Source: Longimonas halophila
GTDB lineage: Bacteria > Bacteroidota > Rhodothermia > Rhodothermales > Salinibacteraceae
Length of the DNA: 64,000 nucleotides
Direction: 5' to 3'
Assembly (NCBI RefSeq): GCF_002554705.1
Contig: NZ_PDEP01000001.1
Coordinates: forward strand, 558,001 to 622,000
Shown here: positions 37,651 through 46,740 of the stretch, one piece after another
Layout: every line of letters begins with the position of its first letter
Position numbering within the stretch: the stretch's first letter is position 1
Notes under the pieces: generated by a model
Database searches by the model: none
What the model saw: only the letters and a program-made list of their open reading frames with translations
Told to the model about the DNA's origin: nothing
Program-made: the position numbers and the translations under genes

Positions 37651-40600
37651 AGGCGCGTTCGTAGAGCACGTTGAAACGCAGGCTCGACTGGCGCCGCAGT
37701 ACCCGCGCGATGAGCGTGCGCGTGAGCTCGTACTCCATCAGCAGGTCGGGGTCGAGCACTTCGGTTTCGCTGCTGCCCGTGTCAACAGGCTGCTCAATCG
37801 ACACGTAGAAGCGCGGCGTAAAGTAGCGCCCTACCGTCAGGTACGAAATACCATTGGGGCGCACCTGCAGTCGTACCACATCTAAGCCCAGTTGACTGGC
37901 AGCCAGGTTCTCTACGAAGTTGGAGGCTTGCCCAATGGCGAGCTGCGTGGCCAGGTCGCCACTGCTGGACCCGCCTGTTGTGCCTCCCCCACCCCCGCCC
38001 AGCAGATTATCGGCCGGGCGTCCTGTGGCAAGGTACGACAGAATGTTGGACGTCGACATGGGCGGCTCCGAGCTAAAGTTCAGATCCAGATCGCCAAGGC
38101 GGCCTTCTCCATTCAGCGTAATGGCGACCTCAGTGTCTCGCGTCTCGCGGGCCCGCTGCTCATAGACCGCTGCGAATGACATCTGAGGATCGTCGACGGG
38201 CCCGTTAAAGGTGAGCACCCCTTCATCGACGCGAAACACCTGCCCAAACTGCTCAACGGTGCTACGCTCCGGCACAATGTCGATGGATCCATACAGCTCC
38301 AGGTCTTCATCGTGCGCCTTCTGGAGGTCAAGGTCACCACTGAACTGGATGTTGAGCCCCAGCGACGAGCGGGAGCGCAGCCACGTTTCACGCCGAATCT
38401 CAACGGACAGGTCCATTGCCATGGCCTGATAGGCGTCGTATGCCGTTGTGTCGGCATCGGAGAGGCGTACGCCAAAGCGCCGCTCCAGGTCGGCACGGTC
38501 GGCCTCTGTGAGCGCTACGGTTGCCAAGTCTGCAGCCCCGCTGGTATCGAGCTCATCGTACGAGATGTCGGCCCGCACCACCTGAATCGTACCGGTTACG
38601 CTCGGGCGCTCGGTAGTGCCCTGCACAGCCAGATCGCCGTTGATGGTGCCTTGCCGGTATGCCCGCGTATCCACCGCCTGAAAGTTGCTGGCCTGCACAT
38701 CCAGGTCGATCGTGCCCAGTGTGAGTTCCTCCAGCTCGACCGTGCCCGTAGCCGTCATGCGCCCTTGTCCTGCCGACCGAATTTCTGACTCGGTGATGGT
38801 GATGCGGTTGTCTTGGAGACGCAGCGCGGCGCGTCCGTTCCGGTAGCGGCTGCCCAACTCCGTGAGTACCAGACTCAGGCTGTTGAGCGTGGCCTCGCCC
38901 TGTACATCGGGGTTGTTACGGGTGCCCCCAATGCGCACATTGGCCTGCATACGGCCCTGCAGATCTTGCATGACGGTGGGATCGAGGAAGGGATCAATCC
39001 ATCCAATAGCAAACGCATCCGCATTGAGGCGCAGATCCACAGGGGTATCCATGACGGATGCAGGACGAGACGTGTCGAGACGGAGGTCAATTGGGAAATC
39101 GCCTTCAACGGTGAGTGTGCTACCGTCGGCGTGGGCAAGGCGCCCCTCAATGGCAAGCCCAAAGTCGCGGTACGTCACCTGCGTATCGAGCGTCCCCACG
39201 TCTACATTTTCGCTTTGGATTGCTGCACGCAGGCGAGCATTGGCCACAGGGTCATCGGCGGGTCCGGTGAGGTCCACGTCGCCGTTGAGCGTGCCGCTGA
39301 GGCCCTCCAGCGCCATGACATCAGCAAATGGGGCCGCCTGTACGTTTTCGAGGGTGATGCCCAGATCTTGCCCTCCTTCGAAGTCAACGCGTCCGTCGAT
39401 TGCAATCTGCTGATCCGAGGCCGCCAGCAGGAAGTTTCGAATCTGGAATGCGCTGCCGTCTTGCGAGAGGGCCACCGGCTGCATAAGCGACCATGCCGAT
39501 GCTCCGAGCTCCACGTCAAGCTGTTCGAGCGTGGCCCGAAGACGGTTATCTTCAGGTGACAGCGCCGACGCGGCCAGTTGTATGCGCCGATTGCTATCGA
39601 TCTGCATGTCGGTGCGAACCGTGAATCCCTCGTCGGACTGGTAGGTGCCGCGTGCCTGGACGCGGTTCATGGGAATGCCTGCTGTGTTCACATAGCGGTT
39701 TGTGGTGCGCGCTTCCATCCGGTCGAGCACGTACTCTGCATTGAACGCACCTGCAACTATGGTTTCAGACTCGCCAATGCGTGTGCCCTCGACCAGCACG
39801 TTTTCGGCTTCAAACTGCCCGTTGAAGCGCAGCGCCTCGGCAGCCCCCTGCAAACGTCCGGTAAAGTGCCCGCGCTCCAGAGCAAGCGTCTCGAATCCGG
39901 CCAGCTCTTGCACCGGTGCCACCGAACGGACATCGGCGGTAAGGGTGATGTCGGAGTTGGTCTCCTGGCCACGTAGCTCCACAGTGCCAGTGCCGGTGGC
40001 TGTGAGCACATTCGAATCTACCTGTAGCGTGTCGAGCGACAGGCGGCCTCGTTCGTACGTTGTGCGTAGCGTGGCGGCGCTCATTTCAACGGGCCCGTAG
40101 GTACCAGTAGAGGCATCGAGGGCCGCAGTGAACTCCGCTGTTTCAGGTGCAAACCCGCGTCCGTCGAGCGTAGCCTGCAGCGCGCCCAGATTGGCTCGGA
40201 GACTGTCCTCCCCGGTTAGCGCGGCCCCATCGAACTCATCGGCTTCAACGGCCAGCGTGTAGGTGGAGTCGGCCAGGTTGGATGTCAAATCGGCGTGCAG
40301 GGTGCCCAGATCAAAGCGGGCATCGAGAGTGCTGCTCAGCTGCCCTGCCTCCGCCTGCACCGTCCACGATGCCTCGGGCAGCGCAGCCTTGTTGATGCGC
40401 GAGTCGGCAAGCGCAAGACGGCCCTCCAGGGCCAGATCGCGCAGCGCCTGCCCTGCGGCACTTAGCGCCACGGTGCCGTTAAGGTCGGTATCGAGCGTGG
40501 GCTGCCCAAGCAAAGCACCTACGTTGAGCCCTTCGATCTGGCCGTCGGTGATTTGCAGTGTAGGGCGCTCGGCAACGGGCTGCGCCGTGCCTGCAAAGGT

Positions 40601-42892
40601 GGTGGCTCCCTCTGGCGTGCGCAGGCGCGTGTCGAACGTGAGGCGCTCATCCGCCCCGAGCGAGGCGTTGAGCTGCGCCTCTGTAATGGATTGGTCGTTG
40701 AGCTTCGAATCCGACAGAGCCAGTGCAACCTGTCCGGTGGCTGCGCTGGTCTGCGACTGCGCCCATCGTCCGCGGATGGTGCCGGTAAGGGCGCTGGTTT
40801 GCGTGGTGTCTTGCATGAACGGACCGATGTTTACGCTACGCAGGCGGCCTTCGGTAAGCTGAAGGGCCAGCGGCGTGTCGAAGGGGCGGCCCGTGGCTTG
40901 GAGATCGACCCCGCCCGCATTGCTCTGCATCTGCAGCTGGGTCTGCAGCGCGCCATCGCGCAGGCGCCACGTGGTTGCCAGCGTATCGACCTGCAACTGG
41001 CCATAGGTTGTTTCTGTGATGCGGGCTTCACCCTGTAGCTGCATGGTAGCCGGAGTGAACCCTTGCCCTTCAGCCTGTAGCTGCGCGGTGAGGCGCGTGG
41101 TGGGCAGGGCGTCATCGTTCAGGAGCGCATTCAGGTTGAAGTTGGTGGTTTCGAGGCGCTCGATTGCAAAAGTTTCGCGGTCGTCAAGCGTGGTGCGGGC
41201 CGCCCCCGTAACGCGTCCGCCAACCACGGCCAAGTCGAAAGTCGACTGCACCTGCGCCCCGTTGAGGGTGGCGGCAAGGTCGAGCGTGTCGACGGGCGTG
41301 CCGTTCAGGGTCGAGGCATACATTGACAGCTGGGCGGAGGCCGAGCGGGTTTCGGATTCGACGCCGCTCCCATTGACTTGAAGGCGCGCGTTGATGTTGG
41401 AGGTCACGCCGCTCTCGGGCAGCCACCGCTCTACGGCAAGCGCCTGCAACTGCGCGTCGAGCGCGTAGGTGGGCGTTTCGGCAAACGGCTGGGCGGTGCC
41501 GGTGCTTGTGAGCGTGGTGCCGTTGGCCTGCCCCTGGCTGCGCCACGCTACTTCGCCCTCTGTAGCGGTTGCTGCGATGCCCAGCGTATCGATGCGTACG
41601 GTATCTACCTGCGCATCGTGCATCGCGAACGTTGCAGTGCCGCTGAGTGCGTTGTGCGAAGGTCCTGCCAGGTCGGCACGCAGTTCGGCGTTGAGACGGG
41701 TGCGCAGCCCGGCCAGTTGCGTTTCGTATCCGGTAACAGACAGATCGCTCATGTAGCGTAGCGAATCTCCGGCGGCAGGCCGACGGGCCGAGGCGTTGGC
41801 CTGCCACGTACCGCCGGTGTTGACCGATCCGGTGCCGCGCAGGCGCCACTGCGCATCTTCCTGCTCAATGTGTACGGTGCCCCGATGCACTTCGTTGGCG
41901 GCTGGAGCCAAACTGGGCACGAAGGGCACAAGATCGGCAATAGCGAGCGAATCGGCCTGCAGTGTGAAGGTGGTGGCAGACAGGGTTGTATCCAGGCTAT
42001 CGGTAGAGGGCGCGAGCGGGTCGCGGGCAAACTGCACCTGACCCTGACTCCGCAGGCGGCTGCGGGGCGCATCTAACTGGAGCGCACGCACGGTGAGCCG
42101 TTCGGGCGAGAGGGCCCCACCTGCGCGCAGGGTGAGCGGAGTCGTCGTGGAGGTGGGAAGTTCGCCGCGCAGGTGCAGGGTGTCGAGCGTAGCCCGCACC
42201 GACGCACCTACATCCACATCGCGCACCGCCACCGTGAGGGGATCGATGTATGCCGTAGAGTCGGCGTCGGCGCCGTGAAAAGCGATTTCGGCGTATCCGC
42301 GCGATATGCGCGCCTGGTCGAGCTGGATGCGCAGCGGGTCGGCGGTGGAGGTATCGGGCGGCGCGTTCAGGAGCGGCTCCAGCGCCTGGGTCCAGTTCCA
42401 GGTGCTATCGGGCATTTGCATGGCATAGACCGCCGGACCGCCCACATGAGCGCGCGTCAGGTGCAGCGTGCCGCCGAGCAATGCCGGAAGGCGGTAGCCC
42501 ACCTCAACCGTGTCGATGGTGGCAAGCTGTTCGCCCGATCGGGGTGCCGCGCGCAAGGTGGGTTCGTCGGATTGCTCAGGAGGAGGGGCAGATTCCGAAG
42601 CGGCTGATTCATCAAGCGTCCACGTTACGCCATAGAGCGCAACGCCGCCCAGCCACGATCCCGATGCGCGATCTACGGTAATCGTCGTTCCAGGCACCGG
42701 GTTGAAGCGGTCGGCGGCCCACTGAGCGACATGAGTTGCGCCCCAGTCGGTCTGCAGCAGCAGAAGGACGCCCAGCAGCAGCCCAAGCATCACAGCGAGC
42801 GTCGCCCCAGCGCCTCGCACCAGGCGCTTGCCGGTCGAGCGCGGAGCCGACGCAGGCGCTTCAGCCGAAGACGACGCTTCAGAATCGGTCAT
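37646..42892 (-). CDS. tamB: TamB-family translocation/assembly protein (DUF490)
   Basis: The 1748-residue protein has an N-terminal membrane anchor (GATLAVMLGLLLGVLLLLQ) and a very long repetitive beta-rich body, as in AsmA/TamB proteins that span the periplasm. The C-terminal DUF490 domain is visible from about residue 1480, with YLATGRPADNLLGGGGG and YLTVGRYFTPRFYVSIEQP and a final FNVLYERAY. TamB works with an Omp85 partner in outer-membrane protein insertion or phospholipid transfer. That partner is encoded just upstream on the same strand, 163 bases away. A poly-Gly/Ser linker near 1625-1640 is unusual but fits a flexible hinge. Confidence 0.93.
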   Translation of the reverse strand: MTDSEASSSAEAPASAPRSTGKRLVRGAGATLAVMLGLLLGVLLLLQTDWGATHVAQWAADRFNPVPGTTITVDRASGSWLGGVALYGVTWTLDESAASESAPPPEQSDEPTLRAAPRSGEQLATIDTVEVGYRLPALLGGTLHLTRAHVGGPAVYAMQMPDSTWNWTQALEPLLNAPPDTSTADPLRIQLDQARISRGYAEIAFHGADADSTAYIDPLTVAVRDVDVGASVRATLDTLHLRGELPTSTTTPLTLRAGGALSPERLTVRALQLDAPRSRLRSQGQVQFARDPLAPSTDSLDTTLSATTFTLQADSLAIADLVPFVPSLAPAANEVHRGTVHIEQEDAQWRLRGTGSVNTGGTWQANASARRPAAGDSLRYMSDLSVTGYETQLAGLRTRLNAELRADLAGPSHNALSGTATFAMHDAQVDTVRIDTLGIAATATEGEVAWRSQGQANGTTLTSTGTAQPFAETPTYALDAQLQALAVERWLPESGVTSNINARLQVNGSGVESETRSASAQLSMYASTLNGTPVDTLDLAATLNGAQVQSTFDLAVVGGRVTGAARTTLDDRETFAIERLETTNFNLNALLNDDALPTTRLTAQLQAEGQGFTPATMQLQGEARITETTYGQLQVDTLATTWRLRDGALQTQLQMQSNAGGVDLQATGRPFDTPLALQLTEGRLRSVNIGPFMQDTTQTSALTGTIRGRWAQSQTSAATGQVALALSDSKLNDQSITEAQLNASLGADERLTFDTRLRTPEGATTFAGTAQPVAERPTLQITDGQIEGLNVGALLGQPTLDTDLNGTVALSAAGQALRDLALEGRLALADSRINKAALPEASWTVQAEAGQLSSTLDARFDLGTLHADLTSNLADSTYTLAVEADEFDGAALTGEDSLRANLGALQATLDGRGFAPETAEFTAALDASTGTYGPVEMSAATLRTTYERGRLSLDTLQVDSNVLTATGTGTVELRGQETNSDITLTADVRSVAPVQELAGFETLALERGHFTGRLQGAAEALRFNGQFEAENVLVEGTRIGESETIVAGAFNAEYVLDRMEARTTNRYVNTAGIPMNRVQARGTYQSDEGFTVRTDMQIDSNRRIQLAASALSPEDNRLRATLEQLDVELGASAWSLMQPVALSQDGSAFQIRNFLLAASDQQIAIDGRVDFEGGQDLGITLENVQAAPFADVMALEGLSGTLNGDVDLTGPADDPVANARLRAAIQSENVDVGTLDTQVTYRDFGLAIEGRLAHADGSTLTVEGDFPIDLRLDTSRPASVMDTPVDLRLNADAFAIGWIDPFLDPTVMQDLQGRMQANVRIGGTRNNPDVQGEATLNSLSLVLTELGSRYRNGRAALRLQDNRITITESEIRSAGQGRMTATGTVELEELTLGTIDLDVQASNFQAVDTRAYRQGTINGDLAVQGTTERPSVTGTIQVVRADISYDELDTSGAADLATVALTEADRADLERRFGVRLSDADTTAYDAYQAMAMDLSVEIRRETWLRSRSSLGLNIQFSGDLDLQKAHDEDLELYGSIDIVPERSTVEQFGQVFRVDEGVLTFNGPVDDPQMSFAAVYEQRARETRDTEVAITLNGEGRLGDLDLNFSSEPPMSTSNILSYLATGRPADNLLGGGGGGTTGGSSSGDLATQLAIGQASNFVENLAASQLGLDVVRLQVRPNGISYLTVGRYFTPRFYVSIEQPVDTGSSETEVLDPDLLMEYELTRTLIARVLRRQSSLRFNVLYERAY

Positions 42893-43055
42893 GAGGATGC
42901 AAACGGTTTACCATGAATATGAGCAGATGCAGCGCATCTGGCCCTGCTTAGCAACGGGTTACGTACGGCGCGCGTCGAGCGGTCTATGCTCTGCGTGTCG
43001 TTATCGCATCTACGTCGCTGATCCTACCTCCGTACAACAGGGGTACTGTCATCGA

Positions 43056-45308
43056 TTAGAAGGTGCGTCCAATGCCTACATGCAGCCGAAACTGCCGTGT
43101 AAACGACGGGTCGACGGACGTTGGCGGCTGGTTATTGCGGATGGCATCGCTCACGGCCTCGGGGTCGCGTATGTCGAGCGGATCGGGGTTGAGCGGAATG
43201 GCTATGTCGAAGCGCAAGAACCCGAACGGGGTTTCGTAGCGCAGCCCTGTTCCGGCGCCAACCCGCACTGTGCCGGTTGAAGTCGCGAAGCGATCGGCGG
43301 CATCGCTGGGCGGGGCCGGCACGAGCGTAAAGTCATGTCTGCTGAGCACAGCCGCATCAACAAAGAACGCTGTGCGCCACTCCGCCCCCAATCCTGGAAA
43401 CGGAAGCCGAAGCTCGGTGTTGAGCGCCAGCTTCGACATCCCGCCAATGGGCGTAAACAGCGACGCAGGGCCGCCGGTCTCCGACAGGTTGACGAACTTG
43501 CCACCCGATTGGTTCAGGGGCCAGCCCCGCAGGTCGGTTCCGCCCCCTGCATAAAAAAGGACATCGTTAAAGCGGTTGCGAAAGACCGAGTTGCGCAGCG
43601 ATGGCTCGGCCTGGAGCGCGGTGCGGCTCGTTCCGAATGGAAAGACACGCCCAGCAAAGAGCCGCCCGGCCAGATCAACGGCTGGAGTCAGCGGCTGGTA
43701 GGCGCTCACCTCAACCGAGAGCTTGCCGTACTGGATGCCCGAAGGCACCACAGCACCGGCCAGCTCGGCAGTGGGGCGCACCAAGAAGCCCACCGATGGA
43801 CTCACGTAATCGTCAGTACGCCCCAGGTTGGCCGACAGCGTAAACACGCTGCGGTTAAACCCCGACGAGCCATCGCTGCTAAGCGGGTCGTTCGGGTCGA
43901 CAGGGCCCGACTGCAGCGCATCGGGAACGTACTGGCGACGGCGCTGCAGGCTGTGCTGCAGCGTGATGGTACGGAAGCGAAATATTTCGTACGTAAGCCG
44001 GGTGTCGAATCCGATCGTAAACTCGTTAATGCCGAGGCGGTCTTGCTGCACCCCCGGAAGGCGCGGGTTGCGCCCAATCTCCCCAAATGGCTCTACAGCT
44101 GCCGATAAGCTGGGGCCCCAGATGTAGGGCTCGCGCAGTAGCAGACCCGCCCGAAAGCGCCGCTCGGTGACGCTACTACCGCCGGTGCCTGCCAGAAATG
44201 CAGGCAGAAAGCGAGCATCGTTTGGATAGCCTGTCTCTGCAGTTATACTCGCGGTAAAAGAGCGGGCATTGCCAAAAAAGTTACGGTGGCTCCAGCGTCC
44301 TTCTCCGGTAAAGCCCACCGCCGTGCCGTATCCAACCTCGCCAGCAAGCGTACGCATGTTGGCTTCGCGCACGCGGTAGCGGACCGTAACGAGCGAGTCG
44401 CGGGGCTGCTCGGGGACGTCGGCCAGTGCTACGCGGAACAGGTTGAGGTTAAAGAGATTGCGTTGTCCTTCTGTGAGCGCATCGGCGGAGAACACATCGC
44501 CCGGCTCAAACGGTAGGCTGCGCTCCACCACACGACGCTCGACCGACTGCGTACCGCTGATCTGGATCTCGCCGATCCGTGCACGCGGTCCCGGATCGAC
44601 AAAAAAGCGGAGGTCGGCGGTGCGCGCCTCGGTGTTGGTGGTTACGTTGGAGGTGACACGTGCAAAGGCATAGCCCTGGTTGCGCAGCCAGCGCGCAATG
44701 TCGTCTTCGAGCTGCGAGCGCTTAAACTCGGTATAGCGGCTGCCCAGTTCTACAATCGTGTTGCGCTCAAACGTTTGCCACGCTGCGCGCTGCGCGCCGG
44801 TGAAGACCTCGGCAGCGTAGCGCTCGCCCTCTGCGTCCAGAAAAAGCGCATCTTGGATGCGAAGCGGCGCCCCTTCGTTGATCGTAATAACCAGACGAAT
44901 GCGATTTTCCTCTGCCTCGAACTGCGTAGCAGGGTAGTCGATGGAGGGACTGGGGAAGCCGTTATCTCGGTAGAACTGGCGCAGCCGTGCAATATCACGC
45001 TGAAAGGTTAGCGGATCGAACCGGCGGGGCTCGGGCTGCAGCAGCGGCAGGCGACGCTTCCAGCGGTCCCACGCTGTGGGCGCCTGCGTGGCCATCTGCT
45101 GTAGGAGGCGTTCTTGGGAGAACGTTTGCCCGTCGACAAACCGCATGTCGATTCCTTGCACCTGCGTTTCCTCATTCACAAGCACCAGGGGGTCCTGGGC
45201 GTGAACCGTGAGCGTCGCACTTGCAAGCACGAGCAGCAGCACCGTGATCCCAAGCATGCGCAAGGACTTCCTACACAACGACCTGAACAAAGCGCTATGC
45301 AGCAGCAT
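43056..45308 (-). CDS. Omp85-family outer-membrane protein (TamA/BamA-like)
   Basis: The protein has a signal peptide (MLGITVLLLVLASATLTVHA), several POTRA-like segments to about residue 400 of the long frame (RLVITINEGAPLRIQD, ARIGEIQISGTQSVERRVV, FNLNLFRVALADV), and a C-terminal 16-strand barrel ending FRLHVGIGRTF. A typical D15 motif region is GGTDLRGWPLNQ, close to the VRGF/Y-type L6 loop. The frame is open to 45413; I prefer the ATG at 45308 (ATG 45257 is also possible), since both leave an intact signal peptide. Its place next to tamB argues for a TamA role. Confidence 0.9.
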   Translation of the reverse strand: MLLHSALFRSLCRKSLRMLGITVLLLVLASATLTVHAQDPLVLVNEETQVQGIDMRFVDGQTFSQERLLQQMATQAPTAWDRWKRRLPLLQPEPRRFDPLTFQRDIARLRQFYRDNGFPSPSIDYPATQFEAEENRIRLVITINEGAPLRIQDALFLDAEGERYAAEVFTGAQRAAWQTFERNTIVELGSRYTEFKRSQLEDDIARWLRNQGYAFARVTSNVTTNTEARTADLRFFVDPGPRARIGEIQISGTQSVERRVVERSLPFEPGDVFSADALTEGQRNLFNLNLFRVALADVPEQPRDSLVTVRYRVREANMRTLAGEVGYGTAVGFTGEGRWSHRNFFGNARSFTASITAETGYPNDARFLPAFLAGTGGSSVTERRFRAGLLLREPYIWGPSLSAAVEPFGEIGRNPRLPGVQQDRLGINEFTIGFDTRLTYEIFRFRTITLQHSLQRRRQYVPDALQSGPVDPNDPLSSDGSSGFNRSVFTLSANLGRTDDYVSPSVGFLVRPTAELAGAVVPSGIQYGKLSVEVSAYQPLTPAVDLAGRLFAGRVFPFGTSRTALQAEPSLRNSVFRNRFNDVLFYAGGGTDLRGWPLNQSGGKFVNLSETGGPASLFTPIGGMSKLALNTELRLPFPGLGAEWRTAFFVDAAVLSRHDFTLVPAPPSDAADRFATSTGTVRVGAGTGLRYETPFGFLRFDIAIPLNPDPLDIRDPEAVSDAIRNNQPPTSVDPSFTRQFRLHVGIGRTF

Positions 45309-45417
45309 CTGCAGCGTTGAGAGAGCTCCTGGTACCATTGGTGGGCAGAGAACGAGAAAGCAGTCAGACGAAGCGGCGGCGGACGTGTTGGAACGTGTTG
45401 GGCATCTGCCCACGCCC

Positions 45418-46623
45418 TCAGGGCGATTTAGGAAGATGCGTATGGGGCGGTGTGCGGTGGCGTGCCATTACATGGCGATGCTCGTGAAGCGATGCCACGA
45501 CAGCCCCCAGCATAAACACGATACCGGAAAAGTAGACCCAGAACACAAAGGCTACCATCAGGCCAAAGGTGTTGCCGAGCGCCGAAAAGCTCTCGGCTCC
45601 CATGGCGTATCGATCAAACTGGCCCACGTACACAGCGTAGTAGGTAAATGCATATTTGAGTATCTCCCAGATGCCGGCAGCCAGGGTGGCCCCAACCAGC
45701 GCACTACGCTTGCGCGGATGCGGCAAGGGCACCAGGTAGTACAGCTGGAAGAACATGGCTGTGGTAATCAAAAACGGCAGCATAACTGCAAGTCCACCGG
45801 CTAACCAGCGTAGCACTTCAAGCAGCCAGGGCGCCCGGATGCCCCACGCAATGAGGGTGGAGGTGCTAATCTGCGTAGTGGCCAGGAAGGAGAGCAAAAT
45901 GGTGGCGAGGAAGAGCAGGCCTACTTGCCCAACCATGCGCATGTCGAACAGATATCCGCTGAGAATCGACCGGCCCTCGTGCCATGTCTGTGCAAACGCA
46001 TTTCGCACAGCAATACGCAATGTAATGAAGAGCGAGAACGCCGACAAAAACAATCCTACGCCGCCAAGTCCGATTACAGCACCACTGGCGTCTTGCAGTT
46101 GCGTAAGAAACGATATCACCTGTTCCTCCTGACTCACCGGCAGAAAGTCGCGCACCACACCCATCACCGCGTTGAAAGCTGTATCGCCCCGTAGCACGCG
46201 CCCCAAGAGCCCGATACCCAGAATAAGGATAGGCACGATAGTGATAAGCACCTTAAATGCAATAGCTTGCGACCAAAGAACTACGTCTTTACGCTGCAGC
46301 TCTTGGATGAGACCGTAGATATAATACAGCGCAACGGTCTGCACGTGCTGTCTCCACGATGTCGAGAATACCGCAGATCGGACGCCCGAAGGCGCCTGCC
46401 CTGCTCCAGGCACCTCATTGCGCTGCCCCGCGCTGCCATGAGGCGATGACGACGCCTCTAATGGGGCGGTACGACGCACCGCATCATTTAGGCGCTGGTC
46501 ATCGGGGGGCACGGAAGACCGCGCTGCATGCTCTTTAGGACCCGAACTTCCAGAGCCTGAACTCGTGGTTGGTTCAGGTGCCTCCGAGGCATCGTCCGGT
46601 GCGGTGGGGGATGTGGAGCTCAT
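45418..46623 (-). CDS. YihY/BrkB-family membrane protein
   Basis: The protein belongs to the YihY/virulence factor BrkB family, once misnamed ribonuclease BN. Six membrane helices run from SQAIAFKVLITIVPILILGI to the final FVFWVYFSGIVFMLGAVVAS. The family residues in LKYAFTYYAVYVGQFDRYAMGAESFSALG are present. It starts with an ~80-residue Ser/Pro/Thr-rich, probably disordered tail not shared with short family members. I chose ATG 46623; an upstream ATG at 46704 adds an unlikely basic stretch. Function is unknown; it is linked to envelope genes on both sides. Confidence 0.88.
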   Translation of the reverse strand: MSSTSPTAPDDASEAPEPTTSSGSGSSGPKEHAARSSVPPDDQRLNDAVRRTAPLEASSSPHGSAGQRNEVPGAGQAPSGVRSAVFSTSWRQHVQTVALYYIYGLIQELQRKDVVLWSQAIAFKVLITIVPILILGIGLLGRVLRGDTAFNAVMGVVRDFLPVSQEEQVISFLTQLQDASGAVIGLGGVGLFLSAFSLFITLRIAVRNAFAQTWHEGRSILSGYLFDMRMVGQVGLLFLATILLSFLATTQISTSTLIAWGIRAPWLLEVLRWLAGGLAVMLPFLITTAMFFQLYYLVPLPHPRKRSALVGATLAAGIWEILKYAFTYYAVYVGQFDRYAMGAESFSALGNTFGLMVAFVFWVYFSGIVFMLGAVVASLHEHRHVMARHRTPPHTHLPKSP

Positions 46624-46740
46624 GCAAGCAGTTAGTTGGATGCGCGTACACACGCTGCAACCCTGTGTCTTACGTACGGTTCTGCGGAGACGTTTTTGCT
46701 CCAAACGGCTCCAACGCTTTACACGAGCAGCATGTGTGCA